Below, piece after piece: positions 1-13,800 of a stretch of DNA of 64,000 nucleotides. The notes under the pieces were generated by a model. That model did no database searches. It saw only the letters and a program-made list of their open reading frames with translations, and was not told the DNA's origin. This DNA is from JAAZBV01 sp964460435. GTDB taxonomy: Bacteria > Desulfobacterota > DSM-4660 > Desulfatiglandales > HGW-15. The DNA is taken from assembly GCA_964460435.1 (NCBI GenBank), contig CAYWRH010000001.1, positions 1 to 64,000 of the forward strand, read 5' to 3'. Position 1 is the stretch's first letter. Each line of letters begins with the position of its first letter. The translations under genes were made by a program, and so were the position numbers.

Positions 1-164
1 GTTTACATAAATCCTCTATAAAACCCTTTTCGTAATAAAAAACAGATCAGTTTAAAAAAATTCCTTAATTATAAACTTCCTGCCGGAAGAAAAAGCTCAA
101 TTTGCCCGGAGACAGTAATGGTTAAAGAAAATATTAATTTACCTTTAAAATTAATTAAAAAAAA

Positions 165-170
165 TATAAT
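165..170 (+). promoter_or_regulatory. possible -10 box for the secretion operon
   Basis: A perfect TATAAT lies in the very AT-rich leader before the TolC-like gene. No good -35 sits 16-18 bp upstream, so this is only a weak candidate. It is the only consensus -10 I can place in bases 1-229. The start at 230 has an AGGAG ribosome-binding site 8 bases upstream. Confidence 0.25.
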
Positions 171-229
171 TATTATTACTAGTTATCTTTTTTTCTAAAT
201 GGCTTCTATCAAATCAGGAGATCGCAAAC

Positions 230-1774
230 ATGTATTCAATTATCTCAAGATATTTTTACTGTTTTTCAGCGCAAATAAGAAGAGAAATCACAAGGTTCCT
301 TTTTTGTTCTCTGTTTGTTTTCATCTGCCCATTGCCTGTATATTCCACTGATCTGCTTGAGGTTTATCAGGTTGCCCTTGAGAATGATGCGGTGTTTCAG
401 AAGGAGATACACAGGCACAACGCATCGCCTGAAATATATAAACAGGCACTGGCCGAGATGCTGCCTGTTGTTAGTCTTGATGCCTTTTACAAACGTTCAA
501 GACATGAGATATATGATAACGAGGTTGCGGTATATGGCGACACCACTGCAAAATACCCGGGTAAGGGGTTTGATCTGGTATTGAGCCAGCCTCTATTTAA
601 ATACTCATCCATTGCCCGCATTTCACAGGCAAAGGAGGAGGTCAGGCAGGCTGATCTGGAGCTTGAGACAGCAAAACAGGCACTTATTCTAAGGGTTGCA
701 GAGGCATACCTTGCAGCGCTTGAGGCAAAGGATATAGTTCAATTCAGCAGATCGGAAGAGGCTGCTGTTAATATGCATTATAATCTCGCAAAGGAAAGAT
801 ATGAAAACGGTCTTGCCCCTGTTACCGATTTTCATGATGCAAAGGCCAGGCTTGCTGTTATTACCACAAAGCGTGTAAGGGCAGAACACATCCTTGAAGA
901 TGCCCTTGAGGGGCTGTCTGAGATAACCGGCAGGCGGATGGATAATCTTAAAACCATAATGTTGCCCGATATCAAGATGGATAGTTACCTATCTGAACCA
1001 GGCGCAAGAAATAATGCTGAGGCTGCAAAGGCTGCTGTTACCGATGAAAAGCAATCCCCCGGAACGGTTGTGGATATAAAGGGTTTTAACAGCCTGAACC
1101 CCAAAGAGACAGTTGCATACACATGGGACACAATCCCGTTGATAACCCCTGCGCCTGATAATGTTGATGAATGGGTCGCCTCAGCAATAAGTCAGAATAT
1201 TGATGTGCTTATTAAGGAGAAGAGGGTAGTTGTGGCAGAAAAAGAGGTCTCAATACAGAACTCAGGCCATATGCCGACCCTTAATCTTGTTGGCAGGATG
1301 AACAGGGATATTGAAGATGGGTCATTATATGGCGGCGGGAGCGATCTTGAGAGATGGGAAGGCGCAGTTGAACTGAATATCCCTATTTTTAACGGCTTAT
1401 CCACCTCATCAAAGGTGCGGGAGGCAAGGCTTCTTTTAAAGGCCGCTGAAGAGGATCTGGAGGGAGAGATCAGATCGGCAACAAGGGAATCCAAGGCGGC
1501 TTTTCTGGGCATTAAAAGCTCAATAGAGAATATCAAGGCCCTTAAGGAGGCCATGATTAGTAACCAGATTACGCTCATGGCCAAGAAGGAGGGGTTCAAC
1601 TCCGGCATGTTCCCCAGCCTTGCTGTAACAGATGCAGAAAGGGATCTTTACCAGACCAAGCAGGAGTATGCCAAATCACAGTATGAGTACATCCTCTATA
1701 GTCTGAGGCTGAAAAAGGCGGTTGGGCTGTTAACAGAGGAAGATATCAGCACAGTTAACAGTTGGCTTAAATAA
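230..1774 (+). CDS. TolC-like outer-membrane efflux protein
   Basis: Outer-membrane channel of the TolC/OEP family, which docks with periplasmic HlyD-type adaptors so that substrate leaves the cell in one step. The 514-residue length is slightly above the usual 450-500. Residues about 20-39 form a hydrophobic signal peptide, after which the mature start (TDLLEVYQVALEND) is typical of OEP proteins. Two long helical OEP halves follow at about 40-250 and 310-505, with the usual alternating heptads in stretches such as AKERYENGLAPVTDF and the glycine-containing strand segments. An insert at about 260-310 between the halves is low in recognisable motifs. It is the first gene of the operon, 53 bp before the giant protein gene, which strongly implies that it is the exit channel for that protein. 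OEP family assignment is firm; the specific partner is inferred. Confidence 0.9.
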   Translation: MYSIISRYFYCFSAQIRREITRFLFCSLFVFICPLPVYSTDLLEVYQVALENDAVFQKEIHRHNASPEIYKQALAEMLPVVSLDAFYKRSRHEIYDNEVAVYGDTTAKYPGKGFDLVLSQPLFKYSSIARISQAKEEVRQADLELETAKQALILRVAEAYLAALEAKDIVQFSRSEEAAVNMHYNLAKERYENGLAPVTDFHDAKARLAVITTKRVRAEHILEDALEGLSEITGRRMDNLKTIMLPDIKMDSYLSEPGARNNAEAAKAAVTDEKQSPGTVVDIKGFNSLNPKETVAYTWDTIPLITPAPDNVDEWVASAISQNIDVLIKEKRVVVAEKEVSIQNSGHMPTLNLVGRMNRDIEDGSLYGGGSDLERWEGAVELNIPIFNGLSTSSKVREARLLLKAAEEDLEGEIRSATRESKAAFLGIKSSIENIKALKEAMISNQITLMAKKEGFNSGMFPSLAVTDAERDLYQTKQEYAKSQYEYILYSLRLKKAVGLLTEEDISTVNSWLK

Positions 1775-1827
1775 GGGCCCTACAACTGTATTAATGGATT
1801 GAGTTTAAAAATGAGGTTATCCTTAAA

Positions 1828-4800
1828 ATGTCACATCTGAAAAAACTGACACGCAAGCTGAAGATCTTTACAGGCAAAAACAGTGTAAAGAAAACCCCTG
1901 AACGTCGCAGGATGCTTTTTGAGACCCTTGAAAAGCGTCTGCTTCTTTCGGCTGACCCTTTATCTGCCTCCCAGCAGTTGCAGGAAGATAAGCTCTTTAT
2001 TAATAGCCCTATACCTGCTGCTGAGGTGGAGCAGCTAAGCAATGAGGCTTTGAATAATGTTTCAGATTCTGATAATGTTAAGGCCGGTATAAGCTCTTCA
2101 GAGGCTGAAATATTTGCGGGCAATAAAGATGAGAACAGATCGATATCAGAGGGCATCCCCCCTTTGGAAGGGACAGAAGCCATAAGCGCCTCATACAGCC
2201 CTGCATTTTCAAAGGAAAATATATCTGTTCAGTTATCATATCTCCTGTCAGAGGATAGCGGGCGTCAGCTTGTTATTATTGATCCGTCAGTGCCCGAGTA
2301 TGAAGCCCTGATTAACAGGATATTTGAAGACAACCCGGGCGGTAAGGAATCATCTGACATAAAGGCGGATGATAGCAGCAAAACATCCTTTGAGATAATA
2401 ATCCTTGATCCTGACAAAGACGGTATTGAACAGATAACAGAAACACTGGGCCAATATCAGGATATAGAGGCAGTCCACATAATATCACATGGCGCATCAG
2501 GTATGATGCGTATTGGAAACAGCATTGTTGACAGGAGCAGCCTGGAGGAACATTCCGAAAGCCTGAGGGTTTGGCAGCAAAGCCTTACAGAAAACGGGGA
2601 TATTCTGCTTTACGGGTGCAATATTGCGGATGGCGAGTTAGGCATTGGGTTTATTACAGAGCTGAGCAGGCAGACTGGCGCTGATGTTGCTGCATCCATA
2701 AATGCAACCGGAACATCCGGCAGGGATGGTGACTGGATACTTGAATACAGGGAAGGCTCTATTGAATCTGCCCTTCTGTTTCAGAACCGCAATATGTCAG
2801 GCTATTATCATCTGCTTGCTGATATCAATGTTAACGGCACTGACAGCAATGACACAATTATTATAGATTTTGGTTCTTTAACCATTACGGGCGGAGCTGG
2901 CTCTTATAGCCTTAACACATCGGATAGTTATCTGATAAAGGGCCTAAGCGGAAATGATACCCTTATAATACAGGGCACAACAGGCGGGGATGCCATAAAT
3001 ATCACATCTTCCGGGATATCCATAAATGGCACAACCTATAGCATCCTGTTAAACAGCACAAGCTCACTTGAAAATATAACAATAAATGGTGGCGATGGAA
3101 AGGATGTTATTACCATATCTGATAATCTGCTCCTTGCAGGAGTCAATCTGAATATTGGTTCTGAGACAATTAATGTCAATAATTCCATAGATACCGGGAC
3201 AGGCGCAATAAACCTTACAGCAGCGGCTACAGATAACAGTCTGTTTGGTGATGCAAGGGCACATATCATCATAAATAATGCCACACTTAATGCCGGTCAG
3301 ATAAATATAATCGCTGAATCAGGCGTTACAGCAGAGGCGTCCCTTGAATTGAGGCTTCCTGTGGATGTGGCGCTTATAAATGTAACATCAGAGGCGATTG
3401 TTTCTATTACAGGCGCATCACGACTTGCCGCAACCGGTAATATGTCAATAAATGCGTCATCAATCGTTGAAACAACCGCACGTTCACTCGCATCCATGAA
3501 TGGGTCAGTATCTGCTGATGCAGCAGTCGCAACCTCTATTGTTAACGGGTCAGCGGCTGTCAGGGTAACAGATTCATCAGCATTTAATGCAGGCGGAGAG
3601 ATAAATATAAATGCACAGAACACTAGGACTGTAACAACAGTTGCTGATGGCACTGCAGGCGGTTCAACCGCCGCCGGAGGAAGTGTAGCAGTAACAACGG
3701 TTACAGGTGATACCGAGGCATATCTAAGTGAAAACGCATCTGTAGAAAATGCAGGAAGCATCTCCATCCAGACTAAAAAGCTTGACACTATAACAACATC
3801 GGCAAAATCCACATCAGGAGGGGCGAGTGAATCAGGGGGGGCAACAAAAACAGAAAAGGCCCTGAAGGATAATAAGGCGGAAACGAGCGAAGGAGCTGTA
3901 ACCATTGCCGGCGCAGTTGCTGTCTCTACCCTGTCAGGGAACACAAGGGCATATATTGATAGCTCACAGAGCATCATAACGACCGGTCTTTTAAGTTTGA
4001 AATCCCTTGATAACTCGGATGCATCAGCAAAGGCTGATGGAGGCACGGTGGGCTCTGCTGCCGTGGGCGTTGGGGCAGGGGTCGCTATTAATATTGCAGA
4101 TATAAATAATGAAGCATACCTGGGTGGCGGTGGTACAATTACTGCTGCAAATATAAATATCAATGCCCTGATGGCAGAAAAAAACAGCGAAAATACCCTT
4201 GTGGACACGATATCATCTGAGGCCGTTTCAGGGGCTAATGGAGGCACTGTAGGCATAGCAGGCGCCCTGGCTATGGGTGTTTTGGATGTAACTAACCGTG
4301 CCGAGATCAGGAGTGGGTCGCATGTTATAATTACTGGTGGAGGAGCTGTAAGTTTATCAGCTGAGAACACGACTGTAAACACTGTTAAGGCTGAGCCGGC
4401 GAATGAGGGGGCAACGGCTGGTAGCGTGGGTATAGGTGCATCTGTTGCGCTTAATATAGCTAATGCTAGCACGAGGGCAGAGATAGCTGACACAGCGGTG
4501 CTTACCGGAGCTGATGATGTAACGCTTAAGGCCACATCAGATAATACAGCATTAACAACAGCGAAGGCAGGGGGTGCAGCGACCGGAGGGAGCGGGGTAG
4601 GTATAGGCGGGGCAATAGCTACAAGCGTAGTTAATAATGAGACTGTTACTATTATAGGGGAAGGCACCCCGTTAATTATAACGGGCGACCTTAAGTCAGA
4701 GGCACAGCATACTGGTAGTACGACTACCTCTGCAGACGGGTCAGCAGGAGGCTCAAGCGCAGGAATAGGCGTAGCGCTTGGCCTTAATGTAGTAAATGAT

Positions 4801-7800
4801 ATAAGCACCTCTACCAATGAAAGGAATATAGCGGCTGGCGGAGATGTGATGTTTGGGGCGTATAACGCCGGGGCAAGCAGCGCAGTGGCAAAGGCAAGCG
4901 CAGCAGGCGCAAAGGAAGAGGATGAGAGCGATCCTGAGAAGGATAAGGGGGTAGACAAGAAGATAGCCGCGGAAAGGGGGCTGGCTGACAAAAAGGCAGG
5001 TGAAACCGGGACAAAGGGGACAGGGGGATCACAGGATACCCCGAAAGCTGAGACCTCTGAAGGCGGGGTGAGCGTAGCTGCTGCAATAGGGGTAAATATA
5101 GCCAAATCAACAGCACAGGCCTATATCCCGAATAACAGGACAGTAACCTCCGGAGGTATGGTTACCCTGAGCGCGAGCAATAACACTGATGCGACAGCCA
5201 AGGCAGACGGGAGCGCAACGAGCGCATCAGGTGGAGTTAGCATAGGAGCAGCGGTAGCGATTAATCTCACAAGCGCTGTAAATGAGGCTTATGTGGGGAC
5301 CGGCTCCACTATCAATGCCAGGTGGCTTACGGTTGAGGCCAAGAAGAGATCCGTATCAGGTGATACTATAGGGAAGATAGGCGCTGAGGCTATATCAGGA
5401 GCGAGCGGAGGCAAGTTAGGTATAGCAGGGTCTCTGGCCCTTAACATGGCTGACAGCAGGAATGAGGCCATGATAAAGGAGGGCAGCACTGTAACTCTCT
5501 CTGGTGGGGATGTTAAGGTCTTTGCGGAAGGGTCTACTGAGTCAACAGTACTGGCCACGGCCAAGGGGGCATCAGTAGCGCCAGAGGATAAGGTAGAGGC
5601 TGCAGGAGATACTGCGCTGATTACCCTTGATACCAAGATCGGGACTGGCGCAGGTGAATTTAACCTGACAGCAGCAGGAGCCGGTACAGGTGATCTGCTG
5701 TTTAAACTTCGTAACGGGAAGAGCTTTGTGGTTGTCCTGAACGGTGCCACAACGGTGCGTGAGGTTATAGAGAAGATCAACAACGCCGGAAACAATAAGG
5801 GGCAATTGATAGCTAGCTTTGATGAGGCAAAGCAGCAGTTTGTGATGACAGACACAACCACGCCTGCTGACCCGGTCATAAGTGCATCCACATCTGTTAC
5901 ACAGACAGGGAGCCCTGTATTTTACAGGAGAAATGGAGGCACTGCTGTAGCATCGCCAATTAATGATTATAGCGAAGAGCTAAAATTTGCTTTACGGGTT
6001 GGCACGGATAATGAGCGTGTCTTTGTAACAGTTGAATCAAAGGAATACCTTGGTACAGCGGATGAGTGCAGGAAGGCGTGGCTTGCGGACATAAAGAAAG
6101 CTATAAAAGATGCAATGGTAGATGCCGGTCAGCTTGAAGCATCTGATGCAGCAGTAGTGGATGTAAAGTTTATAGGCAATCAGCTTATCTTTGACTCATC
6201 AGAGACTATGACGATCTGGACAGATACGCAGACAGCAAGTGTCAAAAAGTTTAAGGTTGAGGCGGTTGGGTCAGCTAAAGCCATCACACAGCTTGGACTT
6301 GACGCTACGACTGTGAACGCTGAAGGCTCAGTAATGACCGGAGGAAAGGTAAAGGCTGTCAGCGCTGATGCAGTGGCCAGAAAGACCTTTGATGCAGGTG
6401 CAAAGGTTGAGGCTTCAGCAGACACGATTGAACTGGGCGAAAAACATGCCCTCAAGACAGGGGATGCAGTAGTTTACAATAAGGGAGAGGCTGCCAATAC
6501 AGTGATTGGTGGTTTGACAGACGGTACGATCTATTATGTTATAACCGATGGAACAACAAAGGTTAAGCTTGCTACCAGTGAGGCCAATGCGAAGGCCGGC
6601 ACGGCCATTAATCTGACATCAACCGGTACCGGAACCCAGAGCCTTACAGTAGAGTCAGCAGCCCCTGCAAGCGGAGGGGGTAACCTCGGTATAGGCGCCT
6701 CTGTAGCTCTGAATATATCAAACAACACATCTGCAGCAAAGATAGAAAACAGCGCGATAATAACCGGTACGATAAATGACATAAGCCTGTCTGCTGAAAG
6801 TGATACAAAGGCGGTAACGACCTCTACAGCAGGAGGTGCGGCCAAGGGAGGTAGCGGGGCAGGAATAGGCGGGGCCATAAGTATAGCGGTCTCCAACAAC
6901 GATACGACTGCATATGCTGGCAGCGGCCAATTGCTGGATATTGATGGCGATTTCAGTGCAAAGGCCAGTCATACAGGTGTAACAGAGACAAAGGCGGATG
7001 GTGAGGCATCAGGAGGGGCTGCAGCCATAGGGGTTGCATTAGGGTTGAATATTGTCACAGATAGCGCAATTTCAACCACTGACAGGGTGATAGATTCTGC
7101 CGGGGATATGAAATTTGAGGCCTCCAACATTACAACAAGTTCATCATCGGCCAAGGCGAGTGCCAAGGGTGCTGAAGGTGAGAAGGAAGGTGGAGGATCA
7201 TCTGAAAATGTTGATAAAAAGGTAGGTGATCAGAGAAAGCTCGCCGATGACAAGGCACAGGAGACAGGCAAAAAGGGCACAGGCAGTGCTGCTGAAACTC
7301 CAAAGGCTGAGACATCTGATGGCAGCGTAAGTGTGGCGGCAGCCATAGGTGTTAATATTACATTAAGTGAATCAAGGGCATTTATCCCTTCGAACGGCCA
7401 TGTAGTATCCGGAGGAACCCTTACATTAAACGCCTCAAATAATACAGATGCAAAAGCAGATGCAGACGGAAGCGCTGTTGATCCTGATAATACAAGTGTG
7501 GGTATAGGCGCAGCCATAGCTATAAATTACTCGGATGTGGCAAACAGGGCCTATGTGGGAGCAGGTGCTGATATAGATACCAACGGTCTTGTAGTAAAGG
7601 CCGATATGGCAGGGGATGAAAAATCCATTGATCTATCCAAGGTTTCCTTAACAAGGGACAGCATAAACCTTGGAGATGACCACGGGGTACAGACAGGAGA
7701 CAAGATTGTATATGATAACGGAGGAGGCACAAGCATAGGAGGTCTTGTAAATGGCCAGACCTATTATGCCGTACTGGATGATACCATAAGTTTTAACATA

Positions 7801-10800
7801 ATCCCCTATGACATTGATGACCTTGGGGTAAATGAACTCAATACCTTCAGGGACGCAATGGCAAAAGTGGGGGTAGACATAAATACTATAGGAGGCGCCA
7901 TAAATTATACGGATAACTGGATAGACCTGGGCGCGGACCATTTTTTAAAGGATGGAGATCTTGTAATCTATTCCAAGGGAAATATCCTTAACAGCGGACC
8001 TATCGGGGGATTGAAAGAGGGGGCAACATACAAGGTTGATGTTGATGAGAATAATCCAACCAGAATCAAGCTGCTTGATCCTGATACCGGCGAGGTGATG
8101 GATCTCAAATTTTCTTCAGAAAACATAAGCTTCTTTGACCATAAGTTTACTATTGTAAATCCAGTGGCCGTAAAACTGGCCGCAACCCCCGAGGATGTCC
8201 TCAATGGAAAGACTATTGAATTGACACCAGGCGCAGCAGGGGATAGTCAGAAACTTATTGAAAAGAGTCACAGCTTCGGGGCGAATGCTGTTTCCGGTGC
8301 AGGGGCATCAAATGTAGGCGTGGCAGGCTCTCTGGCGCTTAATGTTGTTACAAACCATACAGAAGCAGTTATTGAATCCTTGGCAACAGTTGATACCGGG
8401 ATAGGCAATATTTCTATAACAGCTGAAAACTCACAGAATGATTCAGCAAAAGCCGCATCAAAGGTAACCGGAGGAAAGGTTGGAGTAGGTGCATCAGTGG
8501 CCCTTAATGTGCTTCCTTTGAATGTTATAAATGCTGAGATAAAGGATAATTCTGCTATTACCGGGGGTAATGATCTTATCATAAAGTCGGAATCAGAACA
8601 TGCCATATTTACAACAGTCAAGGCGGGGGCTGCCGGAGGAACAGCAGTAAGCCCGGCAGTAGCAGTAGCCTTTGCCAATGATTATACGACCGCAAGGTTA
8701 GGCGCAGGTGATATCAGTCAGATAGATATCACAGGTAATGCAATTATTAAGGCCAACCATACAGGAACAGCCCATACAATAGCTGATGCATCAGTTGCGG
8801 GGGAAAAGGTAGCCCTTGGCGCTGCAGTTGGGCTGAATATTTTACTTGATTCCACAATTGCCACAGTGGAACGTGATGTATCGGTTGATGGAAGTTTTAC
8901 GATTGTGGCCAACACAGGCCAGTTAAGCATTGTGGACGTTACTGCCAGCGCCAAGGGAAACAAAAGCAATGATGAGACCAGGGAGGGCGAGGCAGCGCCG
9001 AGAGACAGTGATGCTGAGGCCCAGGCCCAGGCAAATGCGGCTACCGGTGGCACAAAAACGCTGCCCAAGGCAAATGACAATCTTGCAACCGCAAATGATA
9101 AATCATTAGAGAAGAGTGGCGACCAGAACGGTAAGAATGGGACCGGCTCAAGCAGTGTTGGTATAGCGGCGGGTATCGGAGTGAACTGGGTAATATCAGA
9201 CAATAAAGCCTCTATTGCTGAAGATATCCATGTGATTGCTGGAGGAGCCTTTGAAGTAAAGGCCGAATCTGAAACAGACCTAACAACTAAAGTCACTGGT
9301 GCGGCCATCTCCTTTGACAGCACAACAGGTGTTGGCGCAGCAGTAGGGCTGAATGTCGGGATGGTAACCAATGAGGCCATTATCGGATCGAACGCAGTTA
9401 TTGATGCGGATAATATTTCAATCCAGGCTGTTACAACCGATGATAAAACAAATGACTTTACAGTATGGGCTCTGGCAGTTGGCGGCGGCAAGGATAACGG
9501 CGTTGCTGGCTCTGCCGGAATAAATGTTATGGTAATGGATACAGAGGCTTCCACAGGGACCGGGGCCACCCTCAAATCCACAGGTAATATAGATATAGAT
9601 GCAGAAAATGATCTGTCATATCAGAATATCGCAGGTGGCGGAGGTGTCGGCAAAAAGGCCGGGGTTGGAGTAGCGGTTGCAGCCAATATAATCACCATGA
9701 ATACGGATGCATACCTGGGGGATGACACTGATTCGGATGCAGGGGAAGTGACATCCATAAATGCGGATTCTTCCATTACCCCTGTTGAACTGGTAATACC
9801 AGGAATGACATCCCTTGGTTTTGGTGTCTCATCCATAGCAGCAGGCGGCGGAGTAAGCACAAGCAGCGAAGGAAAGGCAGCGGTTGGAGGGTCTGCGGTT
9901 GTAGATGTGGTTATACAGAATACCCATGCATATGCCGGCGAAGGGGTTGAGATAAATACTGACCCCGCTCTTATAGCAGGGGCTAATCAGTCTGTTGTAA
10001 TTGATGCTAAAAGCCTTACAAGGATAATTAACGGGGCCGGAGGACTTGCCGTAGCATTTGGCGGAACCGGCGTGGGGATAGGTCTTGATGTAGGGGTTAT
10101 AATAAAGGATACATCGGCCTTTATTGAAAAATCAGCAACTGTAAAGGCGGATAAGGCTGTTACTGTTAATGCAGCATCAACAGAGGATGTTACATCAGTT
10201 GCTGTATCAGCGGGGGTTTCAAGGGAGAATGGTGTTGCAGGATCACTGGCGGTATTTGTGCTCACAGCGGATACGCGCGCTGTTATAGATGGCGAACCAG
10301 GGAAGATAGCCACTGTTGAGGCCGGTGGTAATGTAACACTTTCAGCGACCGATACCTCTTCTATTAATACTATAGCGTTTACTGTTGCAGCCACAGGCAA
10401 GACAGGTGTGGGCGCTGCAGGTTCTATTAATGTAATTACCAACAATGTCGTGGCCGAGGTTTCCGGGGCTGTAATTGATTCTGAAGGTGATGTCTCCATC
10501 ATGGCCACATCCACACTGATAATCAGGTCACTTGGCATAGGTGTATCAGGATCAGGTGAAAATGCAGTGGCAATAAATGCATCCGGAAACGCTGTTGCAA
10601 ATAGTGTCAAGGCACTTATAAGCGATGGGTCGCTAGTTACAGCAGAAGGGGATGTGCTGCTTTCTGCAAGGGACGAAGCCGGGTTTATCATCCCCGCCTG
10701 GATGATAGATAAAGGGGTACAGGAAGAGCTGAACGCTTCTCTAGAAGACTCACCAATAGATCTTAAGTCAAGCATTCTAGCATTAAATGTAAGCGTTGCA

Positions 10801-13800
10801 GGAAGCGGTCAGAAGGCAGTGGGCGTGGCGCTCATGGGTAATGTGGTTACAAATGATATAGCAACTGAAATAAGCGGGTCAACCGTTAAAGCGGGCGTGA
10901 ATGAGATTGGTACAATTGTGAATACAGACGGTGATGTTAGCCTTGATGCATATTCAAAGGCCGGTATACTGGCAGTAACTGTTGGTGTAGGCGCATCAGG
11001 AGACCTGGCTGTTCAAGGAACAGGGTTTGGAAATGTTATAACTAATAAAACAGAAGCTTTGATATCATCCAGCTCAAATGTTCAGAGCACTGACGATATT
11101 ACTATTGATTCGGAAGATGACTCCTCAATAAAATCCATTGGGTTAAGCATCGCTGCATCAGGCAGCAATGCCATTGGTGCAATTGTCGGGGCCAATGTGA
11201 TTACAAACAGTGTAACAGCAGAAATAGCGGGTTCCAGTGTTGAAAGCGGTGATAAGCTTGAAGTGAAGGCCCTGTCTGATTCCGATATAATGGCCTTTAC
11301 CGGTGGAGTGGCAGCCTCAGGTTCCACTGCGGTACTTGTTTCACTTTCAGGTAACGTAATTACAAACTCCACAAGGGCGATTATAAGTGATCAGGTGATC
11401 AATAATGTGAATCACAGGTCTGATATTGATGCTGGCGGCGCTGTCGATATCTCGGCCAGGGATAGCTCAACAATAGATTCCCTTGCCTTTGGTGTTTCGG
11501 GAAGCGGCAGTACAGCCGTTGGACTGGGCATTGGCGCAAACGTTATAACTAATACAATAGAAAGTTTAGTTATTGGTTCGGATCTTGATACCGGTTCAAC
11601 TCTTGATCTCGCATCAGAGTCTTCCTCCATTATCCGCACACTGGCCATAGGTGTATCTGGCTCAGGTTCCATAGCGGTCCAGGTAACGGCCATGGGAAAT
11701 GTGGTGGCTAACAGTGTGACCGCATCAATAGAAGGGGGATCAGTTGTTACGGCTGCCGGAGATATTACTATCACTGCAAAGGATATTGCACCAAGCATTA
11801 TACCCGACTGGATAGTCCCGGCAGACAGGGCGGATGACCTGACAAAGGCCCTTGACGGGACACCGGTTGATCTTGATGCAAATATCCTTTCCGTTATGGT
11901 GAGCGTTGCGGCATCCGGTTCAGTTGCGGTAAATGCCGCACTTGTTGGAAATATTATTGCCAACAATGTTACAGCGGAGATCAGCGGGTCTGATGTTGAA
12001 TCAACCGGGGGGCTTATAGACCTTGATGCCCTGTCAAAGGCAGGCATTATTGGCCTCACAGTGGGTGTTGCAGGTTCAGGGTCTGTTGCTGTGAATGCCA
12101 CAGGATATGGTAATGTTATTACCAACAGGATTGAATCGTCTGTCACTGGAGGTTCGCATGTTACTGCTGATGACCTGATAGATATAACAGCAATGGACAG
12201 CTCTCAGATCAGGTCGCTTGGTATTAGCGTAGCCGGTTCAGGCGCAGTTTCAGCGGGGGCTCTCCTTGCCGCCAATGTGGTGGCCAACACGGTTATTGCA
12301 AATATCGCTGGATCAACAGTTGAAAGCGGATCAACACTTAATATTGAGGCTGAAAACAATTCGGATATCCTTGGGTTGACAGCAGGTGTTGCAGGATCAG
12401 GCGCTGCCTCAGTTTTACTTTCATTATCAGCCAATGTTATCTCAAACACAACCGAGGCAGGGATTACGAGCGGTGCAGGGCTGGTTCATGAGTTTACACT
12501 TGATGATGCAGCTTCTAACGACAAGAAAAAGGATTTTATTCCGGCTAACGCGGTAAACATCAACAATGACTCGATCTATATAGGCACAGGGCATGGCCTT
12601 GTAACAGGTGATGCCGTCATCTACAGCAATGAAGGTGGAAAAACTATAAATGGCCTGAAAGATGGTGAGACCTATTATGTGATTGTTGATGACCCCGCAT
12701 CAGGCATAGTGAGGCTTGCCATTTCAAAAGATGACGCCCGTATCGGTAAGAGTATTGACCTGAAGGATACAGGTACTGCCGGTAAAAATGGTTATCAAAG
12801 CCTTACCTTTAGATCAAGATACGGGAAAAAACAATTTGATCCCCTTTCAAAAGTGGACCTTGATAATAATACAATATTTGTCGGACCTGACCATGGTTTT
12901 AAGACCGGTGATGCCATTATATATGGTACCGGAGGAGGTTCGGCTATAGGCGGTCTTACAGATGGTGAGACCTATTATGTTATAGTTGATGATCCTGCAT
13001 CGGGAAATATCAGGATTTCATATACAAAAGCACAGGCGATCAACGGGCAGGCTATTGATCTCACAGATAATGCCTTGACAGCTTCTAACGTTAATAATGT
13101 CGGCGCTGTAACTGTTTCGGCAAAAGATAGTTCCGAAATAAACACGCTTGCCATCGGTGTTTCAGCAACCGGAGGCGGGGCAGTTGGTGTTGCACTAGCG
13201 GCAAATGTTATTACAAATACAGTAGGAACAATGATAGAGGGGACAACACTTGAGACCGGGGCAACCCTTGATCTCACATCTGAGTCTTCCTCCATTATCC
13301 GCACACTGGCTATAGGTGTTTCAGGTTCAGGCGGATTTGCAGCACAGGTAACAGCAATGGGGAATGTGATTGCTAACAACACATCGGCTGTAATAAGCGG
13401 TTCGGAGATAACAGCAGAAGGCGATATCAATATCAATGCCAATGATATCGCACCAACCATGATTCCCTTAATGGATGCTGTGGGTTCATACATTACAGAT
13501 GCAAAGACGGCACAGGCCCTTAAAGATGGACTCTCCGGAACACCCTTTGATCCTACTGCCAATATAATATCTCTTATGGTAAGTGTTGCCGGTACAGGAG
13601 GTGTGGCTGTAAACGGGGCATTTACCGGTAATATAATAAGCAATAATATTGAGGCATTGATACATGACTCAAAAGTCGTCTCAGACACGGGCATTATAGA
13701 GCTTGATACCGAATCAAGGGCCGGTATCCTTGCCCTTACAGTGGGTGTGGCAGGATCAGGAGCGGTTGCGGTAAACGCTACAGGATTCGGGAATGTCATT

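Noticed and set aside
3297..5105. 602-residue open frame on the minus strand inside the giant gene
   Set aside because: Its product is a low-complexity Ala/Pro/Ser/Val string that mirrors the repeats on the plus strand. Similar antisense frames (for example 12,975-14,387 and 9,987-10,775) occur throughout the repeat region, with no domains or ribosome-binding sites.
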